Positions 10,189 through 21,116 of a DNA stretch of 64,000 nucleotides are shown here, one piece after another. The stretch covers positions 372,001 through 436,000 of the forward strand of contig JAHVJD010000004.1 of NCBI GenBank assembly GCA_019801415.1, in the 5' to 3' direction. The DNA is from Nocardioides marinus. GTDB lineage: Bacteria > Pseudomonadota > Alphaproteobacteria > Rhodobacterales > Rhodobacteraceae. The position numbers and the translations under genes are program-made. The notes under the pieces were generated by a model. That model was given only the letters and a program-made list of their open reading frames with translations, made no database searches and was not told where the DNA came from. The first letter of the stretch is position 1, and each line of letters opens with the position of its first letter.

Positions 10189-11810
10189 CCAGCGTCTGGG
10201 ATACGCTCGAGAAACTGCACGCCAATACCCGGGATCGCCGGATCCTGTCGCTGTTTGATGCGGATCCCGCCCGCTTTGACAGCTTTTCGGCGGAGGTGGA
10301 CGGGCTGCTACTGGATTATTCAAAGACCAACATCGATGGCGACACCCGCGCCGCGCTGCTGGAGCTGGCCGAGGCGGCAGATGTGCCTGGCAAGCGCGAC
10401 CGGATGTTCAGTGGTGGCATCGTCAATAGAACCGAGGGCCGCGCGGTTCTGCACACCGCCCTGCGCGCACAGACCGCCGATCCGCTGCTGGTCGGCGGCG
10501 AGGATGTGCGCCCCGGCGTGGCAGAGATGCTGCAGCGGCTGGAAGAGTTTGCCGAATCCGTGCGCTCGGGGGCGCTTACCACCCCGGCGGGGCGCAAGTT
10601 CACCGATGTGGTCAACATCGGCATCGGCGGCTCCGATCTTGGCCCGCTGATGGCGGTAGGTGCGCTCGCGCCCTACCACGACGGGCCTGCCTGCCACTTC
10701 GTCTCCAACATCGACGGCGCCCATGTGCGCGACACGCTGGCCGCGCTGAACCCGGAAACGACGCTTGTTATCATCGCTTCCAAGACCTTCACCACGGTGG
10801 AGACGATGACCAACGCCGCCGCCGCGATCCGCTGGCTGGAAGCCGCTGTCGGCAAGGAGGCAGCCGGTCATCTGGCAGCCGTGTCCTCGGCGCCGGACCG
10901 GGCGGCCGAGCTGGGCATCACCGCCGACCGGGTGTTCGGCTTCGCCGATTGGGTTGGCGGACGCTATTCGCTGTGGGGGCCGGTGGGGCTGCCGATCATG
11001 CTGGCCATCGGGGCGGCGAACTTCCGCGACTTCCTGGCGGGTGGCGCGGCGATGGACGACCATTTCCGCACCGCCGAGGCCGACCGGAACCTGCCCTTGA
11101 TGATGGGGCTGGTCGGGATTTGGCACAACAACATCTGTGGCTATGACTCTCGGGCGGTGCTGCCGTATGACCAGCGGCTGGAACGGCTGCCTGCGTATCT
11201 CCAGCAGCTGGAGATGGAAAGCAACGGCAAGCGGACCAGGGTGAACGGGGACACCGTGGAGCGGGCGACCTGTCCCATCGTCTGGGGCGAGCCGGGCACC
11301 AACGGTCAGCACGCCTTCTACCAGCTGCTGCACCAGGGGACCCGGATCGTACCGGCCGAGTTCCTGATTGCAGCCGAGGCGCATGAACCGGACTTGCAGC
11401 ACCACCACGACCTGTTGAAGGCAAACTGCCTGGCACAGTCCGAGGCGCTGATGTGCGGCCGGTCTCTGGAGGAGGCGCGCGACCTCGTCGCCAAATCCGG
11501 GCTGCCGGACGGAGATATCGAGGCCGAGACACTGGCCTGTCACCGCAGCTTCCCGGGCAACCGGCCCTCGGTCACGCTGGCCTACCCCAAGCTGACGCCC
11601 TTCGTGCTGGGCCAGATCATCGCGCTGTACGAACACCGGGTGTTTGTCGAGGGCGTGATCTGGGGCATCAACTCCTTCGATCAGTGGGGGGTGGAGCTGG
11701 GCAAGGAACTGGCCAACTCACTGCTGCCGATGGTTCAGGGCGCCTCGGCGGAGCGCAAGGATGGCTCCACCAGGGGGCTGCTGGCGAAACTCTCCGGATC
11801 AAGCGCTTAA
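10185..11810 (+). CDS. pgi: Glucose-6-phosphate isomerase
   Basis: Interconverts glucose-6-phosphate and fructose-6-phosphate. The 541 residues follow the long bacterial Pgi pattern. Motifs are GIGGSDLGP at about 146, ASKTFTTVETMTN, DWVGGRYSLWGPVGLPI, NGKRTRVNG and GEPGTNGQHAFYQLLHQGT with catalytic Glu and His. It is translationally coupled to eda. In this operon it probably feeds fructose-6-phosphate, including that produced by the amino-sugar cluster upstream, back into Zwf. A strong terminator follows. Confidence 0.97.
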   Translation: MTSVWDTLEKLHANTRDRRILSLFDADPARFDSFSAEVDGLLLDYSKTNIDGDTRAALLELAEAADVPGKRDRMFSGGIVNRTEGRAVLHTALRAQTADPLLVGGEDVRPGVAEMLQRLEEFAESVRSGALTTPAGRKFTDVVNIGIGGSDLGPLMAVGALAPYHDGPACHFVSNIDGAHVRDTLAALNPETTLVIIASKTFTTVETMTNAAAAIRWLEAAVGKEAAGHLAAVSSAPDRAAELGITADRVFGFADWVGGRYSLWGPVGLPIMLAIGAANFRDFLAGGAAMDDHFRTAEADRNLPLMMGLVGIWHNNICGYDSRAVLPYDQRLERLPAYLQQLEMESNGKRTRVNGDTVERATCPIVWGEPGTNGQHAFYQLLHQGTRIVPAEFLIAAEAHEPDLQHHHDLLKANCLAQSEALMCGRSLEEARDLVAKSGLPDGDIEAETLACHRSFPGNRPSVTLAYPKLTPFVLGQIIALYEHRVFVEGVIWGINSFDQWGVELGKELANSLLPMVQGASAERKDGSTRGLLAKLSGSSA

Positions 11811-11865
11811 GGCAGCGCGGCCCCTAGGGGGGGCGGCGGGCCGGATGACGGTCGAACAAATAAAA

Positions 11866-11896
11866 GGGGGCGCATTGGCTGAACCAATGCGCCCCC
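11866..11896. terminator. Bidirectional intrinsic terminator between pgi and katG
   Basis: A perfect 13-bp stem (11866-11878 with 11884-11896, arm GGGGGCGCATTGG) and a 5-nt loop. AAATAAAA precedes it and GTTCTTTAT follows, so it can serve both the plus-strand pgi and the minus-strand katG. Confidence 0.85.
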
Positions 11897-11938
11897 GTTC
11901 TTTATGCGCGCCCTGCACAATGGCAGGTTCGGGGCAGG

Positions 11939-14275
<2,337 letters not shown>

Positions 14276-14301
14276 TTAAGTTGCATTTATTCATCGCAGT
14301 G

Positions 14302-14316
14302 ATAGGTTCGCCTTAT
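14302..14316 (+). promoter_or_regulatory. Possible OxyR half-site (ATAG-N7-TTAT)
   Basis: The katG-oxyR gap holds ATAG-N7-TTAT at 14302-14316, one base off the OxyR dimer unit ATAG-N7-CTAT, and it overlaps the oxyR start codon. The second unit expected upstream is poorly matched. Autoregulation plus katG activation would fit, but this rests on a weak motif. Confidence 0.3.
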
Positions 14317-15232
14317 GATAAATGTGACCTTGCGCCAGATGCGTTATTTTGAGGCCTTGGCCCGCCACCGCCATTTCGGTCGTGCCGCGGATGCCTGCGC
14401 CGTGTCCCAGCCCGCCCTTTCGGTTCAGATCAAGGAGCTGGAGGAGGTGCTCGGGGTGCAGCTGGTCGAGCGGGGGGCCCGCCAGGTGCGGCTGACCAGC
14501 CTGGGAGAAGACCTGGTGCAGCGGGTGCGCGGCATCCTGCGCTCGGTGGATGAGCTGGGAGAACTGGCGCGCGCCTCCCGTGAGGGGCTGGCAGGGCGCC
14601 TGCGGATCGGGGTGATTCCGACCATCGCCCCCTATCTTCTGCCAGCCATCGTGGCGACGCTCGCCCGCGACCATCCCGAGGCCGACATCCGGGTGCGCGA
14701 GACCGTGACCCCGAAACTGCTCAAGGAGCTGGGGGAGGGGCGGCTGGACACCGCCATCGTGGCCTTGCCGGTCTCGGAACCGGCGTTTGAGGAGGTGGCG
14801 CTGTTCAGCGAGCGTTTCGTGCTGGTGCGCCCCGGCGAAGACGGAGATTTGCCGGTGCCCGGCCCGGAGGGTCTGCGCGAAATGCGCCTGTTGTTGCTGG
14901 AGGAGGGGCACTGTTTTCGCGATCAGGCGCTGTCCTTTTGCAACATGCAGTCTGCCGCCCCGCGGGAGTTGCTCGATGGCAGCTCGCTGTCGACGCTGGT
15001 GCAGATGGTCGGCGCCGGCATCGGGGTGACGCTGATCCCGGAAATGGCAATCCCGGTCGAAACCCGCTCGGCGGCCGTTTCGGTAGCGCATTTTGCCGAC
15101 CCGCAGCCCGCGCGCACGATCGGCATGATCTGGCGCCGCAGCAATCCGCTGGCTCGGCAGCTGACCCAGGTGGCCGAACTGGTGCGGGAAACCGCGCGCA
15201 CCCGGCTGGGCGCGACGCCGGTGCAGGGGTGA
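14315..15232 (+). CDS. oxyR: Hydrogen peroxide-sensing LysR regulator OxyR
   Basis: LysR-type regulator of 305 residues. The N-terminal HTH (MRYFEALARHRHFGRAADAC, then VSQPALSVQIKELEE) is followed by a sensor domain. EGHCFRDQALSFC around residues 198-210 carries the two cysteines that form the redox disulfide in OxyR proteins, which separates it from other LysR members. Position back-to-back with katG supports peroxide-inducible control of katG. The start ATG lies in the short shared promoter region. Confidence 0.93.
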   Translation: MINVTLRQMRYFEALARHRHFGRAADACAVSQPALSVQIKELEEVLGVQLVERGARQVRLTSLGEDLVQRVRGILRSVDELGELARASREGLAGRLRIGVIPTIAPYLLPAIVATLARDHPEADIRVRETVTPKLLKELGEGRLDTAIVALPVSEPAFEEVALFSERFVLVRPGEDGDLPVPGPEGLREMRLLLLEEGHCFRDQALSFCNMQSAAPRELLDGSSLSTLVQMVGAGIGVTLIPEMAIPVETRSAAVSVAHFADPQPARTIGMIWRRSNPLARQLTQVAELVRETARTRLGATPVQG

Positions 15233-15333
15233 CGCTGGTGGGCGGGGCTGTGCCTTTCGGATGAAGAGGGCAGGGCACGCCCCCTGTTTTTCGCGGGCGA
15301 TGCATCTTTTCACCAAAACCCGTGCAGCCGATG

Positions 15334-15361
15334 TTGACTCTGCCACCGCCCTCTATATAAG
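15334..15361 (+). promoter_or_regulatory. Sigma70-type promoter of rpsD
   Basis: TTGACT at 15334-15339 and TATAAG at 15356-15361 with a 16-bp spacer are close to consensus. Transcription would start near 15368, leaving an untranslated leader of about 205 bases before the rpsD GTG. Confidence 0.65.
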
Positions 15362-15367
15362 CGCGGC

Positions 15368-15573
15368 TTCATTGGTGTTGGTGGCCCCCGCAAGGGGATG
15401 CCTGTCATGCCCGGATCCTGGATGCGGAGCAAGAGGACAACGCCCTTCGATTGTTGCAGAGGCTTCTGGGACAGGCGAACACGGTCGGTGCGGTCGCACA
15501 AGCGATTACAACCGTCCAGGTGGGAACCGGTTTTGGAAAGTGGCTGCAGCGCCACTCAAGAAGGAGATCAGCC
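15368..15573 (+). other. Long rpsD 5' leader with hairpins
   Basis: Between the predicted promoter and the rpsD start there is no convincing gene; the open frame that continues rpsD upstream has no SD or S4 homology. Local hairpins are visible: CCCC-GCAA-GGGG near 15388-15399 and AGTGGC-TGCAGC-GCCACT at about 15539-15556, the latter just before the SD AAGGAG at 15561-15566. Such a leader could carry S4 autoregulation, but no known leader family was recognised. The remaining bases 15233-15333 hold nothing clear. Confidence 0.4.
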
Positions 15574-16194
15574 GTGACCAAACGCACGTCTGCCAAGTAC
15601 AAAATTGACCGCCGCATGGGCGAAAACATCTGGGGCCGCGCCAAGTCCCCGGTCAACCGCCGTGAGTACGGCCCCGGCCAGCACGGTCAGCGCCGCAAGG
15701 GCAAACTGTCCGACTTCGGTATCCAGCTGCGCGCCAAGCAAAAGCTCAAGGGCTACTACGGCGACCTGACCGAAAAGCAGTTCCGCCGCATCTACGGCGA
15801 AGCCGAGCGTGTGAAGGGCGACACCGGTGAAAACCTGATCGGTCTGCTGGAGCGCCGCCTGGACGCGGTTGTCTACCGCGCCAAATTCGTTCCCACCGTC
15901 TTTGCGGCTCGCCAGTTCGTGAACCACGGCCACGTGACCGTGAACGGCAAGCGCGTGAACATCCCCTCCTACCGCGTGAAAGAGGGCGACGTGATCGCCG
16001 TTCGTGACAAGTCCAAGCAGCTGGCCATCGTGCTGGAAGCCGTAGGCCTGGCAGAGCGTGACGTTCCGGACTACCTGGAAGTCGACCACTCCAAGATGAC
16101 CGCGACCTTCGTGCGCACCCCGGGTCTGAGCGACGTGCCGTACCCGGTCGTGATGGAACCGAACCTGGTCGTCGAATTCTACGCTAAGAACTAA
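15574..16194 (+). CDS. rpsD: 30S ribosomal protein S4
   Basis: Primary 16S rRNA-binding protein that nucleates 30S assembly. The 206 residues match S4 exactly in length. The N-terminus is [20 protein letters not shown], and the RNA-binding S4 domain ([20 protein letters not shown], then [14 protein letters not shown]) is complete. A GTG start at 15574 with AAGGAG 8 bases upstream is chosen over an upstream ATG. It stands alone here rather than in the alpha operon, as is common in alphaproteobacteria, and is followed by a good terminator. Confidence 0.96.
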   Translation: MTKRTSAKYKIDRRMGENIWGRAKSPVNRREYGPGQHGQRRKGKLSDFGIQLRAKQKLKGYYGDLTEKQFRRIYGEAERVKGDTGENLIGLLERRLDAVVYRAKFVPTVFAARQFVNHGHVTVNGKRVNIPSYRVKEGDVIAVRDKSKQLAIVLEAVGLAERDVPDYLEVDHSKMTATFVRTPGLSDVPYPVVMEPNLVVEFYAKN

Positions 16195-16222
16195 GTCACC
16201 TGCCCCTTGGGCATGCGACTGG

Positions 16223-16251
16223 AAGGGCTGTCCTGCGGGGCGGCCCTTTTT
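16223..16251 (+). terminator. Intrinsic terminator of rpsD
   Basis: An 11-bp stem including two G-U pairs (16223-16233 with 16238-16248), a 4-nt loop, then a T run to 16251. It lies 29 bases after the rpsD stop. Confidence 0.8.
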
Positions 16252-16351
16252 CGTGGCGCAAAACGGTCGCAAAGTGGCGCATTGCAATTTTCCTGTGGCT
16301 GTTGGTCGTGGATCGCTCTACCCTCGAGTCAGAAAAGACCGGGAGTGTATG

Positions 16352-16924
16352 ATGAAATTCATTGCAGGGGCGGTCTCAGCCGCCGTAATTGCCTTCTCCG
16401 CCGCGGCGGCCTTGGCGGCACCTCTGAAGCTGACGCCAGCCAACCCTCAGCCATCTTCGGTCAAGCCGGGGCTGGCGGTTACCTACGCCTATCCGCAGGA
16501 CGTCAAATCGTTGGCGCAGGCGGAATGGGCCTTGAAATCCCACGGTGAGCCGGGACGCCCGATTGCCGGGCTCGACAATCGCGACACCGCGGAGGGCGAG
16601 CCGACGCTCACCTCCAAACGTGCCATGCATGTGGCGGCGCGCATCACCGGCTACGTGCGGCTGGATCAACCCGGCGTGCACACCATCGATTTCCTGACCA
16701 ATGACGGGCTGCTGGCCCGCATCGGCGGGCAGGAGGTCGGAAAGTTCGATGGTCGGCAGGCCTGCGACAGCACCGTCCAGACCGAGGTCGAAGTGCCCCA
16801 GGCCGGATGGTACCCTGTCGATATCCTTTATTTTCAGAGGCTTGGAACCGCCTGCCTGCACATGCGCATGGGCCCCAAAGGCAAGCGTCCGATGTGGATG
16901 AAGAACAGCGCCTTCGGCCACTGA
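16352..16924 (+). CDS. Small secreted PA14-like protein
   Basis: Protein of 190 residues with a clear Sec signal peptide (MKFIAGAVSAAVIAFSAAAA, cleavage after ALA). The mature part resembles a single PA14-type beta domain: RITGYVRLDQPGVHTIDF, then TNDGLLARIGGQEV and a C-terminal YFQRLGTACLHMRM. PA14 domains often bind carbohydrates, but no catalytic site is seen. The ATG at 16352 is preferred over 16349 because GGAG then has workable spacing. Monocistronic between rpsD and an Lrp gene. The exact function is unknown. Confidence 0.75.
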   Translation: MKFIAGAVSAAVIAFSAAAALAAPLKLTPANPQPSSVKPGLAVTYAYPQDVKSLAQAEWALKSHGEPGRPIAGLDNRDTAEGEPTLTSKRAMHVAARITGYVRLDQPGVHTIDFLTNDGLLARIGGQEVGKFDGRQACDSTVQTEVEVPQAGWYPVDILYFQRLGTACLHMRMGPKGKRPMWMKNSAFGH

Positions 16925-17025
16925 GGTCAGGCTCGGCCGGTCCCGTCGGCCAGCCGTGTCCACCCGCGGCTGCTGCCGGGGCCCTCTGATATCGGGCCGC
17001 GGGAAGGCGGGGCCTTTGGGCGCGC

Positions 17026-17487
17026 CTACAGGGGCAGTGGCCGGGCTTCGGCGATAGCTTCCATCGCGAAATACGAGGTCACGCTGTCCAGTTCCACGCC
17101 CGCGATCAGCCGTTGGTAGACGCGGTCATAGCTGGCCATGTCCTGGGTGACCACCTTCAGCTGATAGTCGTAGTCCCCGCCAATGCGGTGGAAGTCCACG
17201 ACCTCGGGAATGGTCAGCACGTGACGGCGGAACTTTTGCAGCCAGTCTGCGGAATGATGCCGGGTCCGCAGCATCACAAAGACGACAAGATCCAGATCCA
17301 GCGCCGCCCGGTCTATCCGCGCGGTGGACCCCTGCAATACCCCGCTGTCATTCAGCGCCTTCAGGCGCCGCCAGCAGGCGTTCTGCGACAGGCCAACCTG
17401 CTCTGCCAACTCGCGTTGCGACAGGCTGCCATCCATTTGCAGGGCGCGCAGAATGCGCCTGTCTATCTGATCGATTACTTTGCTCAT
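17026..17487 (-). CDS. Lrp/AsnC-family transcriptional regulator
   Basis: Protein of 153 residues. The N-terminal HTH (IDRRILRALQMDGSLSQREL, then LSQNACWRRLKALNDSGVL) is followed by a RAM ligand domain (VPEVVDFHRIGGDYDYQLKV-type segment). The start at MSKVIDQ (17487) is chosen; an ATG 18 bases upstream is possible and neither has a good SD. It faces the class V aminotransferase-fold gene across 105 bp that include CTGAA-N5-TTCAG at 17548-17562, a possible Lrp-like site. Such pairs usually mean amino-acid-responsive control of the neighbour. Confidence 0.92.
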   Translation of the reverse strand: MSKVIDQIDRRILRALQMDGSLSQRELAEQVGLSQNACWRRLKALNDSGVLQGSTARIDRAALDLDLVVFVMLRTRHHSADWLQKFRRHVLTIPEVVDFHRIGGDYDYQLKVVTQDMASYDRVYQRLIAGVELDSVTSYFAMEAIAEARPLPL

Positions 17488-17592
17488 ACTGCGATCATAC
17501 GACACAAAAATTGGCCAAAATAGTCACTAGTTGATAAAGAATCCGCGCTGAATGCCGTTCAGAATGTCCCAGCGACTACATGAGGGGCCGAC

Positions 17593-19017
17593 ATGACACT
17601 GGCAGCATTCAAACAATCCATCAAAATCGCCGCGCAAGATGGCAGCCTGGAGCAGGGGTTGATCGGCGAAGGGGTGATGATTCCCGGTCTCGATGGCGAG
17701 GTGCCGTTGGTCTATGCGGACTACGTCGCCTCCGGGCGCCCCCTGCGTCAGGTCGAGGAGTTCGTCGCGCAAGCGGTTCTGCCCTTCTACGCCAACTCCC
17801 ACACCGAAGCCTCCTACTGTGGCTCCTACATGACCCGCCTGCGCCGCGAGGCGCGCGCCGAGATCGCCCGCTTGTGCGGCGCGATGCAGCAGGACAGCGT
17901 GATCTTCACCGGTTCCGGCGCGACGGCGGGGCTGAACCGTCTGGTCAGCCTGTTCGGCGTCAACGAGGCCGCGCAGCCGGTGGTTTTCATCGGCCCGTAT
18001 GAGCATCACTCGAACATTCTGCCGTGGCGCGAAAGCAAGGCCAAGGTGGTGGAAATCCCCGAGGCCGCAGGGGGCGGCGTCGACCTAGAGGCACTTGCGC
18101 AGGAACTGGCGGCCCATGCGGACAGCGATCTGAAAATCGGCAGCTTTTCCGCCGCCTCCAACGTGACCGGCATTCTCACCGACCCGGATCCCGTCAGCCG
18201 GCTGCTGCACGCCCATGGCGCGCTGGCGGTCTGGGACTACGCCGGCGGCGGTCCCTATCTGCCGATCGACATGGGCGGGCAGGGCGCGGCCCGCAAGGAC
18301 GCGGTGGTGGTCTCGCCGCACAAGTTCCCCGGTGGTCCCGGCTCTTCCGGCGTGCTGATCGTCAATGGTGCCATGGTGCGCCGCCGTTGCCCCTCCTGGC
18401 CCGGTGGCGGCACCGTCAGCTTTGTTTCGCCCTGGCATCATGAATACAGCCGCGACCTGGCAGCGCGCGAGGAGGCAGGCACCCCCAATGTGATCGGTGA
18501 CATCCGCGCAGCCCTCGCCTTTCTGGTCAAGGAGGCTGTCGGGCAGCAGCGGATCGAAGCGCGCGAGGCCCGCTATGCGCAGATGGCCTGGGACGGCTGG
18601 GCCGACAATCCGCGGCTGCGCGTCCTCGGCCACCGCGCCGCGCACCGGTTGCCGATCTTTTCTTTCCTGGTCACTGACGCGTCGGGCGCGCCGGTGCATC
18701 AGCAGCTGTTCACCCGCATGCTCAGCGACGTCTATGGCATTCAGGCCCGAGGCGGTTGCGCCTGTGCCGGGCCTTACGCGCACCGGCTGTTGGGAATCGG
18801 CGCGGCCGAGTCGGCGTCCCTGTTCCGGGACCTGCAGGCCGGAGAGGAAATGAAGAAGCCCGGCTGGGTGCGGCTGAACTTCTCCTACCTGATGCGGGAT
18901 GAGACCGCCCGCTACATCATCGAGAGTGTCAATGCGCTGACCGAACGCGTCGGCGCGCTGGCGCCGCGCTATGGTGCCGATCCCGAAACGGCACGCTTCC
19001 AGGCGCTTGTCGCCTGA
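17593..19017 (+). CDS. Class V PLP enzyme, cysteine desulfurase-like
   Basis: Fold-type I PLP enzyme of 474 residues. The PLP Lys is K244 in SPHKFPGG, preceded by a conserved VWDYAGGGPYLPID segment. RGGCACAGP at 386-394 aligns with the RxGxxCAxP loop of SufS/CsdA enzymes, so Cys391 matches their catalytic Cys. No isc/suf genes lie nearby. Instead an Lrp regulator faces it, suggesting a role in amino-acid (perhaps cysteine or selenocysteine) breakdown rather than Fe-S assembly. The substrate is unknown. The N-terminus (YADYVASGRPLRQVEEF) resembles the family. Confidence 0.8.
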   Translation: MTLAAFKQSIKIAAQDGSLEQGLIGEGVMIPGLDGEVPLVYADYVASGRPLRQVEEFVAQAVLPFYANSHTEASYCGSYMTRLRREARAEIARLCGAMQQDSVIFTGSGATAGLNRLVSLFGVNEAAQPVVFIGPYEHHSNILPWRESKAKVVEIPEAAGGGVDLEALAQELAAHADSDLKIGSFSAASNVTGILTDPDPVSRLLHAHGALAVWDYAGGGPYLPIDMGGQGAARKDAVVVSPHKFPGGPGSSGVLIVNGAMVRRRCPSWPGGGTVSFVSPWHHEYSRDLAAREEAGTPNVIGDIRAALAFLVKEAVGQQRIEAREARYAQMAWDGWADNPRLRVLGHRAAHRLPIFSFLVTDASGAPVHQQLFTRMLSDVYGIQARGGCACAGPYAHRLLGIGAAESASLFRDLQAGEEMKKPGWVRLNFSYLMRDETARYIIESVNALTERVGALAPRYGADPETARFQALVA

Positions 19018-19113
19018 CCCAAGTGGCAGCAGGTCGGCTGGGGGCGGCATCTTGGTGCTTCCCCAGCCCGCCTTGGGCCGCTATGACGGGCAGGAATTAA
19101 CGGAGCCCGTATT

Positions 19114-20199
19114 ATGACCCAAATCACCCCGCAGCCCGGCATCATGGACATCGCTCTGTATCAGGGCGGAGCCGCCCATGTGACTGGGGTGAGCAACGTT
19201 GTGAAACTCTCCTCGAACGAGAACCCGTTCGGGCCCAGCCCCCGCGCGGTGGCCGCGATGCAGGAGGCCGCGGCCAACATGCATCGCTATCCCAGCTCCG
19301 ACCACGCCTCGCTGCGCCGGACCATCGGAGAGGTTCACGGATTGGCGCCGGAGCAGATCATCTGCGGCGCTGGCAGCGACGAGATCATTGCCTTCCTGTG
19401 CCAGGCCTATGCCGGACCGGGTGACGAGGTGCTGTTCACCGAACACGGGTTCGCCATGTACCGCATCAGCGCTTTGGCGGTGGGCGCGACCCCGGTCGAG
19501 GTGCCCGAGCGCGAGCGCGTCACCGATGTCGACGCGCTGCTGGCAGGGTGTACCGACCGCACCCGGCTGGTCTTCATCGCCAATCCCAACAACCCGACCG
19601 GCACCATGATCAGCGCGCGCGAGGTCGCCCGGCTGGCCGATGGCATCCCCGCGGGCGCGCTGCTGGTGCTGGACGGCGCCTATGCCGAATACGTCGAAGG
19701 CTTTGACGGCGGCGCCTCGCTGATCGCCGAGCGCAGCAACGTGGTGATGACTCGCACCTTCTCCAAGATTTACGGCTTGGGCGGCGCGCGCATCGGCTGG
19801 GGCTACGGCCCGCAGGAAATCATCGATGTGTTGAACCGCCTGCGTGGCCCGTTCAACGTCTCCAGCACCGCGCTGGCGGGGGCCGAAGCCGCGGTCCGAG
19901 ACACTGACTACCTCGACCACTGCCGCGCCGAGAACGCCAAGTGGCGCGGCTGGCTGGCGGATGCGCTGGCCGAACTGGGGGTGCCGTCGGATGTCTCCTG
20001 CACCAATTTCATCCTGGCGCGATTCGGCAGCCAGGCCGAGGCCGAGGCCTGTGACGACTACCTGCAGTCGCAGGGGCTGATCGTGCGCCGGGTGGCAGGC
20101 TACAAGCTGCCCAACGCGCTGCGCATCACCATCGGCGACGAAGACGCCTGCCGCCGTCTGGCCGCAGCGGTAAAAACCTTCAAAGAGGGCCGGGCATGA
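19114..20199 (+). CDS. hisC: Histidinol-phosphate/aromatic aminotransferase (HisC family)
   Basis: PLP aminotransferase of 361 residues. It starts with [16 protein letters not shown], has the [11 protein letters not shown] block and the PLP Lys in [20 protein letters not shown], and ends with a typical small domain. It overlaps tyrA by ATGA, and no other histidine gene is nearby. HisC enzymes accept histidinol phosphate and often phenylpyruvate or 4-hydroxyphenylpyruvate; coupling to tyrA suggests aromatic amino-acid transamination as at least one job. Which activity dominates cannot be read from sequence. Confidence 0.9.
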   Translation: MTQITPQPGIMDIALYQGGAAHVTGVSNVVKLSSNENPFGPSPRAVAAMQEAAANMHRYPSSDHASLRRTIGEVHGLAPEQIICGAGSDEIIAFLCQAYAGPGDEVLFTEHGFAMYRISALAVGATPVEVPERERVTDVDALLAGCTDRTRLVFIANPNNPTGTMISAREVARLADGIPAGALLVLDGAYAEYVEGFDGGASLIAERSNVVMTRTFSKIYGLGGARIGWGYGPQEIIDVLNRLRGPFNVSSTALAGAEAAVRDTDYLDHCRAENAKWRGWLADALAELGVPSDVSCTNFILARFGSQAEAEACDDYLQSQGLIVRRVAGYKLPNALRITIGDEDACRRLAAAVKTFKEGRA

Positions 20200-21116
20200 G
20201 CACGCAGGTTTACGAGCGCGTCGCGCTGATCGGGCTGGGGTTGATCGCCTCCTCGATGTTCTGGGCGATGAAACGTGCAGGGCTCGCGGGCGAGGTCACA
20301 GGCTATGCCCGCAGCAGCGAGACCCGCGACACCGCGCGCCGCATCGGCTTGTGCGACCGCGTCTGCGACACCGCGCGCGAGGCGGTTGCGGATGCCGATC
20401 TGGTGGTGCTCTGCGTGCCCGTCGGCGCCATGGGCCCGGTGATGGAAGAGATCGCGCCGGTGCTGAAACCCGGTGCCACGGTTTCGGACGTGGGTTCGGT
20501 CAAGCGCCATGTGATCGACGCGGTGCAGCCGCATATCCCCGAGGGCGTGCATTTCGTGCCCGCCCACCCGCTGGCCGGGACCGAGCATTCCGGGCCTGAA
20601 TCCGGCTTTGCCGAGCTGTTCGACAACCGCTGGTCGCTGCTGGTGCCGGTCGAGGGCACCGATCCGGAGGCCACCGCCCGCCTGCGGGCGCTGTGGGAGG
20701 GGATGGGCGCCAATGTCGATGAGATGGACGCCGATCACCACGACCTGGTGCTCGCCGTCACCTCGCACACGCCGCACCTGATCGCCTACACGATGGTGGG
20801 CGTCGCTGACGATCTGCGCCGCGTCACCGACAGCGAGGTGATCAAATATTCCGCCGCGGGTTTCCGCGACTTCACCCGGATTGCGGCCTCGGATCCGACC
20901 ATGTGGCGCGACGTGTTCCTGACCAACAAGGATGCGACGCTGGAGATCCTCGGCCGCTTCACCGAGGAGCTGTTCGCCCTTCAGCGGGCCATCCGCACCG
21001 GCGACGGCGAGCATCTGCACGATTACTTCACTCGCACCCGCGCCATCCGCCGCGGAATCATCGAGGCGGGGCAGGACACCGATGCGCCGGACTTTGGCCG
21101 GAGCCTGAAGAAGTGA
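20196..21116 (+). CDS. tyrA: Prephenate/arogenate dehydrogenase (TyrA family)
   Basis: NAD(P)-dependent dehydrogenase of 306 residues in tyrosine biosynthesis. The Rossmann start is [20 protein letters not shown], followed by [20 protein letters not shown] and the substrate motif [14 protein letters not shown], with [20 protein letters not shown] in the helical domain. No chorismate mutase or ACT domain is attached, as in cyclohexadienyl dehydrogenases. Overlaps both neighbours (ATGA with hisC, GTGA with the extensin-like gene). Confidence 0.92.
   Translation: MSTQVYERVALIGLGLIASSMFWAMKRAGLAGEVTGYARSSETRDTARRIGLCDRVCDTAREAVADADLVVLCVPVGAMGPVMEEIAPVLKPGATVSDVGSVKRHVIDAVQPHIPEGVHFVPAHPLAGTEHSGPESGFAELFDNRWSLLVPVEGTDPEATARLRALWEGMGANVDEMDADHHDLVLAVTSHTPHLIAYTMVGVADDLRRVTDSEVIKYSAAGFRDFTRIAASDPTMWRDVFLTNKDATLEILGRFTEELFALQRAIRTGDGEHLHDYFTRTRAIRRGIIEAGQDTDAPDFGRSLKK

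Noticed and set aside
15451..15573. N-terminal extension of rpsD
   Set aside because: Open in frame, but it has no S4 homology, and the GTG at 15574 has an ideal SD and gives the exact 206-residue length.
15368..15573. A structural RNA (SRP RNA, RNase P, 6S or tmRNA) before rpsD
   Set aside because: None of the hallmark sequences was found, for example the SRP GGTCAGG...GGAAGG loop or the RNase P GAGGAAAGTC segment.
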